NCBI RefSeq assembly: GCF_003097515.1
Contig: NZ_CP029188.1
Span: 2,792,501-2,856,500, forward strand
DNA length: 64,000 nucleotides
Reading direction: 5' to 3'
From: Streptomyces tirandamycinicus
GTDB lineage: Bacteria; Actinomycetota; Actinomycetes; Streptomycetales; Streptomycetaceae
Below, in pieces: positions 1-7,353 of this stretch. A program made the position numbers and the translations under genes. Under the pieces are notes generated by a model. It was not told where the DNA came from. It did not search any database and saw nothing but the letters and a program-made list of their open reading frames with translations. Numbering within the stretch: position 1 is the stretch's first letter; every line of letters starts with the position of its first letter.

Positions 1-10
1 GGACTGCGGT

Positions 11-1639
11 ATGCGCAGTGGAGCCAAGATCGCCGTCGTGGGCGGTGTGTTCGTGCTGTTCGCGGGCGGTGTGGGGTACGGCGCCCACAGCGCCCTCGGG
101 GGTGGTGACGACGGGGGTACGGAGTCGAAGTCCGGCGCCGTCACGAAGAGGTCGGGGCCGCCGAGCGCCGAGGAGATCCGTACGACCGCGAAGGACTTCC
201 TCGCCGCCTGGGCGTCCGGCCAGGCGCCACGGGCCGCGCAGCTCACCAACGACGCCGCCGAGGCGGAGCCTCTGCTCAGCTCCTTCCGCGACGGTGCCCA
301 CGTCAGCGGCGTGACGATGAAGCAGGGGAAGCCGGTCGGGCCGAAGGTGCCGTTCACGGTCAGCGCCACGGTCTCGTACGAGGGCGCGAGCAAGCCCTGG
401 ACGTACGCTTCCGAGCTCACGGTCGTCCGCGGTCTCACCACCGGCCGTCCGCTCGTCGACTGGGCTCCGTCCGTCGTCCACCCGCAACTCGGCGAGGGGG
501 CGCGGCTGAAGACGGGGCCCACGGCCGCGCCGCCGATCAAGGCCGTCGACCGCAGGGGCAGGGAACTGACGAAGGAGAAGTACCCCTCGCTCGGTCCGGT
601 GCTCGACCAACTGCGGCAGCGCTACGGGGACAAGGCGGGCGGCAAGCCCGGGGTGGAGCTGGTCATCAGCCCGGCTGACGGCGCGGACGGCGCGGACAGC
701 ACGGTGCTGACGCTGGCCGAGGGCGAGCCGGGCGAGGTGGTGACCACGCTCGACGCGGATGTCCAGGCCGCGGCGGAGCAGGCCGTGAAGCGGCACAGCG
801 AGGCGTCGGTCGTCGCGATCAGGCCGAGCACGGGAGAGATCCGCGCGGTGGCCAACAACCGCGCGGACGGCTTCAACGCGGCGCTCGGAGGGCAGCAGGC
901 GCCCGGTTCGACGATGAAGATCGTGACCGCGGCGCTGCTGCTGGACAAGGGGCTGGTCGCCGCCGACCGGAAGGTGGAGTGCCCGAAGAACGTGATGTAC
1001 CAGGGGCAGACCTTCCACAACCTGGACCACTTCGACATCCCCGACGGCACGTTCACCCAGAGCTTCGCCCGCTCCTGCAACACCGCCTTCATCAAGCAGA
1101 TCCGCAAGGTCGGCGACGACGCGGCGCTGTCGCGGCTGGCGCGGGACACGTTCGGCATCGGTCTCGAATGGAGCACCGGGGTGCCGACCTTCGACGGCTC
1201 GGTACCGGAGGGCGCCGGCGGGGAGGCGGCCGCGCAGTACATCGGCCAGGGCACGATCCAGATGAACGCGCTGACCGTCGCCTCCATAGCCGCCACGGCC
1301 AAGAACGGCGGCTTCCGGCAGCCCGTCGTGGTGCCGCGCTCGCTGGACGGTCGTGAACTGGCCACCGCGAACCGGCGGTTGTCGGGATCGGTGTGGGGGC
1401 AGCTGCGGGACATGATGCGGGCCACCGCCCAGTGGGGCTCGGGCGCGGAGGCGATGGCCGGCGTGCCCGGCGACAAGGGCGCGAAGACGGGGTCCGCGGA
1501 GGTGGACGGGCAGGCCACGTCGAACAGCTGGTTCGCCGGGTTCGCCGGGGACCTGGCGGCGGCCGCGGTGGTGCAGGCGGGCGGACATGGCGGCGACGCG
1601 GCCGGGCCGCTGGTGGCGTCGGTCCTCAAGTCCGGCTGA
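11..1639 (+). CDS. Penicillin-binding protein (transpeptidase) with N-terminal NTF2-like domain
   Basis: This 542-residue protein would cross-link peptidoglycan peptides outside the membrane. It starts with a single hydrophobic segment (about residues 6-26) acting as signal anchor. An NTF2/MecA_N-like domain follows (about 50-160), then the transpeptidase domain. The three penicilloyl-serine transferase motifs are visible: S300-T-M-K303, S355-C-N357 and K492-T-G494. No transglycosylase domain is present, so it is a class B-type enzyme. The GTG/ATG start lies 10 bases from the window edge, so upstream context is unseen. No resistance role can be read from the sequence. Confidence 0.93.
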   Translation: MRSGAKIAVVGGVFVLFAGGVGYGAHSALGGGDDGGTESKSGAVTKRSGPPSAEEIRTTAKDFLAAWASGQAPRAAQLTNDAAEAEPLLSSFRDGAHVSGVTMKQGKPVGPKVPFTVSATVSYEGASKPWTYASELTVVRGLTTGRPLVDWAPSVVHPQLGEGARLKTGPTAAPPIKAVDRRGRELTKEKYPSLGPVLDQLRQRYGDKAGGKPGVELVISPADGADGADSTVLTLAEGEPGEVVTTLDADVQAAAEQAVKRHSEASVVAIRPSTGEIRAVANNRADGFNAALGGQQAPGSTMKIVTAALLLDKGLVAADRKVECPKNVMYQGQTFHNLDHFDIPDGTFTQSFARSCNTAFIKQIRKVGDDAALSRLARDTFGIGLEWSTGVPTFDGSVPEGAGGEAAAQYIGQGTIQMNALTVASIAATAKNGGFRQPVVVPRSLDGRELATANRRLSGSVWGQLRDMMRATAQWGSGAEAMAGVPGDKGAKTGSAEVDGQATSNSWFAGFAGDLAAAAVVQAGGHGGDAAGPLVASVLKSG

Positions 1640-1932
1640 GGGCAGGGGCGGAGCCGGAACCGGGGCCGGGGCGGCCCGCGGCGGGACCGGCACGGAGCCT
1701 GCCCCGGGGCGGGACCCGCGCCGAACCGGGCCGGCCCGCACAGGCGGCCGAACGCCCCGCGCAGGCGACTCCCCGCACAGGCGACCGGCCGCCTCCCGCC
1801 GGCGGCCGGACCCGCCGCCTCCGCGGTACGAGGACCGCGCCCGAGCCCGCACCCGCACCCGCACCCAATCCGCGTACCGCCGACCGAAACGCTGTCGCAT
1901 GGCCGGTACAGCCACCGCTAGCGTGACCGCCC

Positions 1933-2451
1933 ATGAACACTGCCGGCTCCCCCGCCCACCCCCGTTTCGCCGAGGCCCTGCGCACGCTCGGCCTCGACGT
2001 CGAGGTACGCCGCTTCCCGGACGCCACGCGGACGGCCGCCCAGGCCGCGGACGCGATCGGCTGCGATGTGGCCGAGATCGTCAAGTCCCTGGTGTTCGTC
2101 GCCCAGGGGGTCCAGGGGGCGGAGGACCCTCAGGAGGGCGAGCCGGTGCTGGTGCTGATGGACGGCTCGTCGCGCGTCGACGTGGAGCTGGTGCGGCGGG
2201 AGCTGGGCGCCACCGCGGTCCGGCGGGCCGACGCCGACCTGGTACGGGAGACGACCGGGTACGCGATCGGCGGTGTGCCGCCCTTCGGGCACCGCACGGC
2301 GACCCGGGTGCTCGCCGACCGGGGTCTGCTCGACCACGCCGTGATGTGGGCGGCGGCCGGTACCCCGCACACCGTGTTCCCGCTCGACCCCGCGTCCGTG
2401 ATCGCGCACGCGGGCGCGAAGCTGGTGGACGTGCGCGAGCGCCCGGCGTGA
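1933..2451 (+). CDS. YbaK/EbsC-type aminoacyl-tRNA deacylase
   Basis: The 172-residue product matches the YbaK/ProRS-INS fold, which hydrolyses misacylated tRNAs (typically Cys-tRNA-Pro) in trans. The conserved core is seen as E-I-V-K-S-L-V-F near residue 54, then the G-G-V-P-P-F-G-H loop near residue 113. Length is normal for the family. No Shine-Dalgarno precedes the ATG. A TAGCGT hexamer (1919-1924) ends 8 bases before it, which suggests a leaderless transcript. It is followed by a convergent serine hydrolase gene. Substrate specificity within the family is inferred. Confidence 0.88.
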   Translation: MNTAGSPAHPRFAEALRTLGLDVEVRRFPDATRTAAQAADAIGCDVAEIVKSLVFVAQGVQGAEDPQEGEPVLVLMDGSSRVDVELVRRELGATAVRRADADLVRETTGYAIGGVPPFGHRTATRVLADRGLLDHAVMWAAAGTPHTVFPLDPASVIAHAGAKLVDVRERPA

Positions 2452-2589
2452 CGGTCGCGGTTGCGCCGGCGGTCCTCGCCGCGCTCCGCCCCGAGCCGCC
2501 GCGCTCCGTCCTGCGCCGCCCTGCGCCGCACCGCGACGCCCCGCCCGGTGATCGGCCCGCCGTCCCCCTCGGCACGCCGCACGACCCGG

Positions 2590-3756
2590 TCATATCGCCG
2601 AGCGGACCGCCCGGACCAGGGCCTGCGCCCGGGGATCGGCCGTGACGCCCTTGCGCATGCCGTTGGTGACGTAGCCGAAGGCGACGCCGGACTCCGGGTC
2701 GGCGAAGGCGAGCGAACCGCCGCGGCCCGGGTGGCCGAACGAGCCGGGGCCCAGCAGGGGGGAGGCCGGGCCGTGGAGCATGTAGCCCAGGCCGAAGCGG
2801 GTGCCGACGACGAGGACGCGGTCGGGGCCGGTGGACTCCTCGGTGCGGGCGAGGGTGAGCGTGGCGGGGGCGAAGAGCCGGTGGCCGTCGACCGGGCCGA
2901 TCGTCGCCGCGTAGAAGCGGGCCAGCGCGCGGGCGGTGGAGACGCCGCCGGAGGCCGGGAGCTCCGCGGAGCGGTAGCCGGGGTCGTTCTCGTCGGGCAA
3001 CGGGTCGATCGCGCCGAAGGCCCGGCGGGTGAGGGAGTCGGGGTCGCGGTACGCCTCGGCGACGGAACGCTTGGGCCGCAGTTTCAGCCCGCCGCCGGAT
3101 GCCGTGGGCGGTTCCCCGATCCGGCCGATCCTGCCGATCCGGTGGGCCTCGTCGCCGGGGGCCCCGATCCAGAAGTCCAGGCCGAGCGGGCGGGCCATCT
3201 CCTCGGCGGTCCAGCGGCCGATGGTGCGTCCGGTGACCCTGCGGACGAGTTCCGCCAGCAGCCAGCCGTAGGTGTGGGCGTGGTAGCCGTGATCGGTGCC
3301 GGGTTCCCAGGCGGGCGCCTGGGCGGCGACGGCGCGTGCCCCGGTCGTGCCGTCGGCGGCCTCCGCCGGGGTGAGCGGCCGGTCGAGCGCGGGCACTCCG
3401 GCCCGGTGCGACAGCAGGTGCCGTACCAGGGCCCGTTCCTTGCCCGCGGCCTTGAACTCCGGCCAGTACGTGCCGACGGGCGCGTCCAGGTCGAGCTGCC
3501 CGCGCTGGTGCAGCAGCAGCGGTACGGCCGCGGCGACGCCCTTGGTGGCCGAGCGCACGACCTGCGCGGTGTCCACGGCCCACGGTTCGGTGCCGTCCAC
3601 GTCCCGGGTGCCGCCCCAGAGGTCCACGACCTTCACCCCGTCCCGGTAGACGGCGACGGCGGCGCCGTGCTCCCCACGCGCCTCGAAGTTGCGGGCGAAC
3701 GCGTCCCGGACGGGCTCGAAGCCTTCCGCGACCGTGCCCCGGACGTCCACGTCCAC
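2590..3756 (-). CDS. Serine hydrolase of the beta-lactamase/esterase (class C-like) family
   Basis: This cytoplasmic-looking protein resembles family VIII esterases and class C beta-lactamases. The catalytic S-x-x-K is seen as S-A-T-K, and the Tyr motif as Y-H-A-H-T-Y. A GTG at 3756 is chosen as start because a GGGAGAGG ribosome-binding site sits about 5 bases upstream. A longer frame opening at 3807 adds a Gly/Arg-rich stretch with no site of its own. The start used here gives 388 residues. There is no signal peptide, so an intracellular esterase or amidase is more likely than a drug-hydrolysing lactamase. The substrate is unknown. Confidence 0.87.
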   Translation of the reverse strand: MDVDVRGTVAEGFEPVRDAFARNFEARGEHGAAVAVYRDGVKVVDLWGGTRDVDGTEPWAVDTAQVVRSATKGVAAAVPLLLHQRGQLDLDAPVGTYWPEFKAAGKERALVRHLLSHRAGVPALDRPLTPAEAADGTTGARAVAAQAPAWEPGTDHGYHAHTYGWLLAELVRRVTGRTIGRWTAEEMARPLGLDFWIGAPGDEAHRIGRIGRIGEPPTASGGGLKLRPKRSVAEAYRDPDSLTRRAFGAIDPLPDENDPGYRSAELPASGGVSTARALARFYAATIGPVDGHRLFAPATLTLARTEESTGPDRVLVVGTRFGLGYMLHGPASPLLGPGSFGHPGRGGSLAFADPESGVAFGYVTNGMRKGVTADPRAQALVRAVRSAI

Positions 3757-3870
3757 CCCGACCTCTCCCTGCCGTTCCGCCCTGCCCCTCGCCCCACCAT
3801 GGTGCAACGTGCCGGGCTGCGAACGGATTCCGGGTCGGTCACCGGCGGAGGGGAGCCCGCACCGGGCCGG

Positions 3871-4647
3871 TCACGCGCCCGTCGTCACGGCACGCGGATC
3901 GAAGCCGAAAGGCAGTTCCAGCCGGTGCGCGCGCATGAGTCCGGGGTCGGCGAGCAGGTCCTGGGTACGCCCGTCGGCGGCGATGACGCCCTCGCTGAGG
4001 ATCACCGAGCGCGGGCAGAGCTCCAGTGCGTACGGCAGGTCGTGCGTGACCATCAGGACCGTGACGTCCAGGGAGCGCAGGATGTCGGCGAGTTCGCGCC
4101 GGGAGGCCGGGTCCAGGTTGGACGAGGGCTCGTCGAGTACGAGGATCTCCGGCTCCATGGCGAGGACGGTGGCGACCGCCACCCGGCGCCGCTGGCCGAA
4201 GGACAGGTGGTGCGGCGGCCGGTCCCGGTACTCCGCCATCCCCACCCGGTCGAGCGCCGTGCGGACCCGCCTCTCCAGGTCCTCCCCGCGGAGCCCGGCG
4301 GCCGCCGGGCCGAAGGCGACGTCCTCGCGCACGGTCGGCATGAACAACTGGTCGTCGGGGTCCTGGAAGACGATGCCGACCTTGCGCCGGACCTCCGCCA
4401 TGTGCTGCCTGCCGACCGGCAGCCCGGCGACGGCGACCGAGCCGGCGCCGCCGGTGAGGATGCCGTTGAGGTGGAGGACGAGGGTGGTCTTCCCGGCGCC
4501 GTTGGGGCCGAGCAGGGCGACCCGTTCACCGCGGCCGACGGTGAGGTCGACCCCGAAGAGGGCCTGGTGGCCGTCGGGGTACGCGTACGCCAGACCGCGT
4601 ACGTCGAGCGACGGCGGGACGGCGGCTGCCGGAGGGGGCGAGGTCAT
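3871..4647 (-). CDS. cbiO: Cobalt/nickel ECF transporter ATP-binding subunit (CbiO-type)
   Basis: This 258-residue ABC ATPase powers metal uptake together with the CbiM/N and CbiQ products upstream. It shows Walker A (GPNGAGKTT), the signature L-S-F-G-Q, Walker B (I-L-V-L-D-E-P) and the switch His (V-T-H-D). The ATG at 4647 overlaps the cbiQ stop by 4 bp (ATGA), so the two are translationally coupled. The frame is open further upstream, but that stretch lies inside cbiQ. The subunit's metal cannot be read from the protein. The Nur-like operator ahead of the operon points to nickel, in which case nikO would be the better name. Confidence 0.93.
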   Translation of the reverse strand: MTSPPPAAAVPPSLDVRGLAYAYPDGHQALFGVDLTVGRGERVALLGPNGAGKTTLVLHLNGILTGGAGSVAVAGLPVGRQHMAEVRRKVGIVFQDPDDQLFMPTVREDVAFGPAAAGLRGEDLERRVRTALDRVGMAEYRDRPPHHLSFGQRRRVAVATVLAMEPEILVLDEPSSNLDPASRRELADILRSLDVTVLMVTHDLPYALELCPRSVILSEGVIAADGRTQDLLADPGLMRAHRLELPFGFDPRAVTTGA

Positions 4648-5405
4648 AGGGTCCAGCCAAGCAGACAGACGGCGAGTGCCGAGCAGGGGAGTGCGGCCGC
4701 GTACGCCCACTGGGCGCGGGACGCGGCGACCTCGTCGATGACGGGCATGGTGCCGGTGTAGCCGCGGCTGAGCATCGCCAGGTGCACCCGTTCGCCGCGC
4801 TCGTAGGAGCGGATGAACAGCGCGCCCGCGGACTTCGCGAGCACGCCCCAGTGGCGCACCCCGCGGGCCTCGAAGCCGCGCGAGCGCCGGGCGATGGCCA
4901 TGCGCCGCATCTCGTCGGCGATGACATCGCCGTAGCGGACCATGAAGGACGCGATCTGCACCATCAGCGGCGGCAGCCGCAGCCGCTGCAGTCCGAGCAG
5001 CAGGGAGCGCAGCTCGGTGGTCGAGGCGAGGAGGACGGAGGTGGCGACGCCCAGCGTCCCCTTGGCGAGGATGTTCCAGGCGCCCCACAGGCCCGGCACG
5101 GACAGGGAGACGCCGAGCCACTCGGTGCGCTCGCCCGGCACCAGGAAGGGCATCAGCAGCGCGAAGGCAACGAACGGGACCTCGATCACCATGCGGCGCA
5201 GCACGAAGCCCGCCGGGACGCGGGCCGCCGCGGCGACGGCGGCCAGCAGCAGCGCGTACAGGCCGAAGGCCCAGACCGCCTCGCGGGGGGTGGAGACCAC
5301 GACCAGCACGAAGCCGAGGGCCGCGGCGATCTTGCAGTGCGGCGGCAGCCGGTGGACCGGTGAGTGCCCGTGCCGGTAGAGCTTGTGCGCGTGCCCCGTG
5401 CTCAT
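4644..5405 (-). CDS. cbiQ: ECF transporter transmembrane component T (CbiQ-type)
   Basis: The 253-residue membrane protein links the metal-binding CbiM/N subunit to the CbiO ATPase. Several hydrophobic helices are visible, for example residues 30-50 and 60-80. An A-R-R-S-R-G-F motif near residue 185 corresponds to the cytoplasmic coupling helix of EcfT proteins. The ATG at 5405 has a GGAG-type site and lies 14 bp after the cbiM stop. The stop overlaps cbiO. Length and position fit the standard cbiM-N-Q-O order. Confidence 0.92.
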   Translation of the reverse strand: MSTGHAHKLYRHGHSPVHRLPPHCKIAAALGFVLVVVSTPREAVWAFGLYALLLAAVAAAARVPAGFVLRRMVIEVPFVAFALLMPFLVPGERTEWLGVSLSVPGLWGAWNILAKGTLGVATSVLLASTTELRSLLLGLQRLRLPPLMVQIASFMVRYGDVIADEMRRMAIARRSRGFEARGVRHWGVLAKSAGALFIRSYERGERVHLAMLSRGYTGTMPVIDEVAASRAQWAYAAALPCSALAVCLLGWTL

Positions 5406-5419
5406 TGCGGCTCCGCTTC

Positions 5420-6496
5420 TCAGGCCCGCACGGTTTCCTTGCCGGCCTCGGTGGTGTCGAGGCGGCGACGGCGGACCACGAGGAAGACGCCGGTGCCCAC
5501 CGCCAGCGTCGCGCCGACGCCGATCACTCCCGCGAGGCCGCCGGAGACCCGGGCGTCGTCGAATCCGCTGACGCCGTAGTCGGCGAGCGGGGAGCCGGCG
5601 GCGCCGTGGTCCTCCACCTTCCGGTCGAAGCCCTTGTCGGCCGCGACCCGCTCCAGACCGTCGGGGTCGGCGGAGGCGTAGAAGGAGACGAATCCGGCCA
5701 GGACCAGGGAGATCACCAGTCCGGCGAACAGCACCGGACGCGGGGAGGCGGCGGGTGCGGGCACGGCGGCGGGCGAGGCGTCGACCAGTTCGCCGTCCAC
5801 ACGCAGCTTGAGTGGCGCGGACAGCCCGCGGGCGCCGTGGACGAGGTCGGGCCGCACGGCGAGGACGGTGCCGACGGTCAGCGCCGTGATCACGGCCTCG
5901 CCGACGCCGATGAGGAGGTGGACGCCGGTCATCGCGCCGAGGACCGTGCCGACGGGCACGTCGGTGGTGCCGCCGATCGCGTAGAGGAGCGTGAAGGCGA
6001 TGGCGGACGCCGGCACCGAGACCAGGGCCGCGACGAAGGTGGCGACCGTCACCGACCTGCGCTTCCGGGGCAGTACCCGTACCAGGGCGCGGAACAGGGT
6101 GTAGGCGACGACGGCCGTGACCACGCCCATGACCAGGATGTTGACGCCGAGCGCCGTCAGGCCGCCGTCGGCGAAGAGGACGCCCTGGAGCAGCAGGACC
6201 ACGGATATGCACAGCACCCCGGTGTACGGCCCGACGAGGATCGCCGCGAGTGCCCCGCCGAGCAGATGGCCGCTGGTCCCGGCCGCCACGGGGAAGTTGA
6301 GCATCTGGACGGCGAAGATGAACGCGGCGACGAGCCCCGCGAGCGGCGCGGTCCGCTCTCCCCCGTGGCCTCCGGAATGGGCGGTGCCGGAAAGCTCCCG
6401 GCGGGCGCCGCGCAGGCTCACGGCGACGGCACCGGCGGCGGCGACCCCCGCCGCGGCGGAGACGGGGAGGTCGATGAATCCGTCGGGGACATGCAT
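5420..6496 (-). CDS. cbiM: Fused CbiM-CbiN metal-binding permease of a Co/Ni ECF transporter
   Basis: The 358-residue membrane protein begins M-H-V-P-D-G-F, the N-terminal metal-coordinating sequence of CbiM/NikM. The start at 6496 is set by this motif, although the frame opens 117 bp earlier. The C-terminal third carries a P-D-G-L-E motif and a final membrane helix typical of CbiN/NikN, so the small auxiliary subunit is fused to the substrate-binding subunit. It is the first gene of the cbiM/N-Q-O operon. No cobalamin riboswitch is visible upstream. Instead a Nur-type inverted repeat lies 71 bp before the start, favouring nickel. Confidence 0.9.
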   Translation of the reverse strand: MHVPDGFIDLPVSAAAGVAAAGAVAVSLRGARRELSGTAHSGGHGGERTAPLAGLVAAFIFAVQMLNFPVAAGTSGHLLGGALAAILVGPYTGVLCISVVLLLQGVLFADGGLTALGVNILVMGVVTAVVAYTLFRALVRVLPRKRRSVTVATFVAALVSVPASAIAFTLLYAIGGTTDVPVGTVLGAMTGVHLLIGVGEAVITALTVGTVLAVRPDLVHGARGLSAPLKLRVDGELVDASPAAVPAPAASPRPVLFAGLVISLVLAGFVSFYASADPDGLERVAADKGFDRKVEDHGAAGSPLADYGVSGFDDARVSGGLAGVIGVGATLAVGTGVFLVVRRRRLDTTEAGKETVRA

Positions 6497-6566
6497 GGCG
6501 GGCTCCGCTTCCGGGGACAGGCCGCGCGTCGGGCCCGGCTGGTCGACGGTCCGATGATGCGCCCTG

Positions 6567-6583
6567 TTGCGAATCGATTGCAA
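6567..6583. promoter_or_regulatory. Putative Nur (nickel-responsive Fur-family) operator
   Basis: The + strand reads TTGCGA-ATCGA-TTGCAA. This matches the published Streptomyces Nur box pattern tTGCaa-N5-ttGCAA at all but one base. It lies between the divergent cbiM (start 6496) and ssgA-like (start 6681) genes, in promoter range of both. A further ATGCAA half-site is at 6601-6606. Binding is inferred. Confidence 0.6.
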
Positions 6584-6680
6584 GAGCGTAGCAGCGATAG
6601 ATGCAAGCGACACGCCTGGGTTTTACGGGTGAAAATATGGGACATTAGAGGACAAAGCGAGCGAATGTGGGGAGCGTCCG

Positions 6681-7046
6681 ATGTCTCACACTGTCGAGAG
6701 CCCCTCGGTTGTCGAACACGCCAAGGCCCGGATCATCAACGACGCCCCCCACTACCGGTCGGTGCCGGTGGCCCTCCGCTACGAGCCCGGCGGGGATCCC
6801 GACGCGGTGCGGTGCGTCTTCCCCAGCGGCACCGAATGGGCGTTCCGCCGCGAGCTCCTGGAGGCGGGGCTGCGCGCACCGGCCCGCGGGGGTCCGGTGG
6901 CCGTCTGGCCCTGCGGGCGTGCCCAGGTGGTCGTCGAGTTCCATTCGCCGGACGGGGTGTCGGTGATCCAGTTCGACGCCCACCCCCTCGTGCGCTTCCT
7001 GCACCGCACGCACGAGGAAGCGGCCGCGCCGGCAACGAGGGTGTGA
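6681..7046 (+). CDS. SsgA-family sporulation/cell division regulator (SALP)
   Basis: The 121-residue protein belongs to the SsgA-like family, restricted to morphologically complex actinomycetes. The family helps place or time septation and peptidoglycan remodelling during sporulation. Family features seen are the D-A-V-R-C-V-F-P stretch, W-x-F-x-R-E-L-L near residue 53, and the closing V-I-Q-F-D-A-H-P-L-V-R-F-L segment. The ATG has a GGGGAG site 4 bases upstream. It is monocistronic and is followed by a strong terminator hairpin. Which SALP subtype (SsgB to SsgG) it is cannot be decided here. Confidence 0.93.
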   Translation: MSHTVESPSVVEHAKARIINDAPHYRSVPVALRYEPGGDPDAVRCVFPSGTEWAFRRELLEAGLRAPARGGPVAVWPCGRAQVVVEFHSPDGVSVIQFDAHPLVRFLHRTHEEAAAPATRV

Positions 7047-7138
7047 CGCCGGCACGGCGCGACGGACCGGGCCACCCGGCCGGCCCGCGCCGGCCGTCCG
7101 GCCCGCCATCGGGTCTGCGTCCGGCCCGGCCGGCAGAC

Positions 7139-7173
7139 GGGCGCCCACCGGTCGATGCGACCGGTGGGCGCCC
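7139..7173. terminator. Strong 16-bp perfect hairpin terminator
   Basis: GGGCGCCCACCGGTCG and its exact reverse complement are separated by a 3-base ATG loop. The hairpin lies 92 bp after the SsgA-like gene and 180 bp after the end of the convergent MmpL gene. It can serve either strand and is typical of Streptomyces terminators that lack a U-tract. Confidence 0.85.
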
Positions 7174-7230
7174 TGCGTTCTCCGGGGCCGGAGCGGACGG
7201 ACGCCGCGCCCCGGCCCGGGCGGGACACCC

Positions 7231-7275
7231 GCCTGCGGACCGGCCGGACGCCGGCCTGCGGACCGGCCGGACGCC
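7231..7275. repeat. Two tandem 23-bp direct repeats in a 307-bp gene-free stretch
   Basis: GCCTGCGGACCGGCCGGACG occurs twice head to tail with a 23-bp period. A further CGGGACACCCGC pair flanks it at about 7220 and 7301. The rest of 7047-7353 holds only the terminator hairpin and GC-rich sequence with no coding potential. Confidence 0.7.
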
Positions 7276-7353
7276 CGACGTGGACCGGCCCCGGCCCCGG
7301 CGGGACACCCGCACGCCGGCCGTGAGCCGGGCGCCGCCCGGGCCGGGCCGCGG

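Noticed and set aside
6497..6680. A cobalamin riboswitch upstream of cbiM
   Set aside because: The gap is only 184 bp, shared with a divergent gene, and no B12-box sequence is visible. A Nur-type palindrome is present instead.
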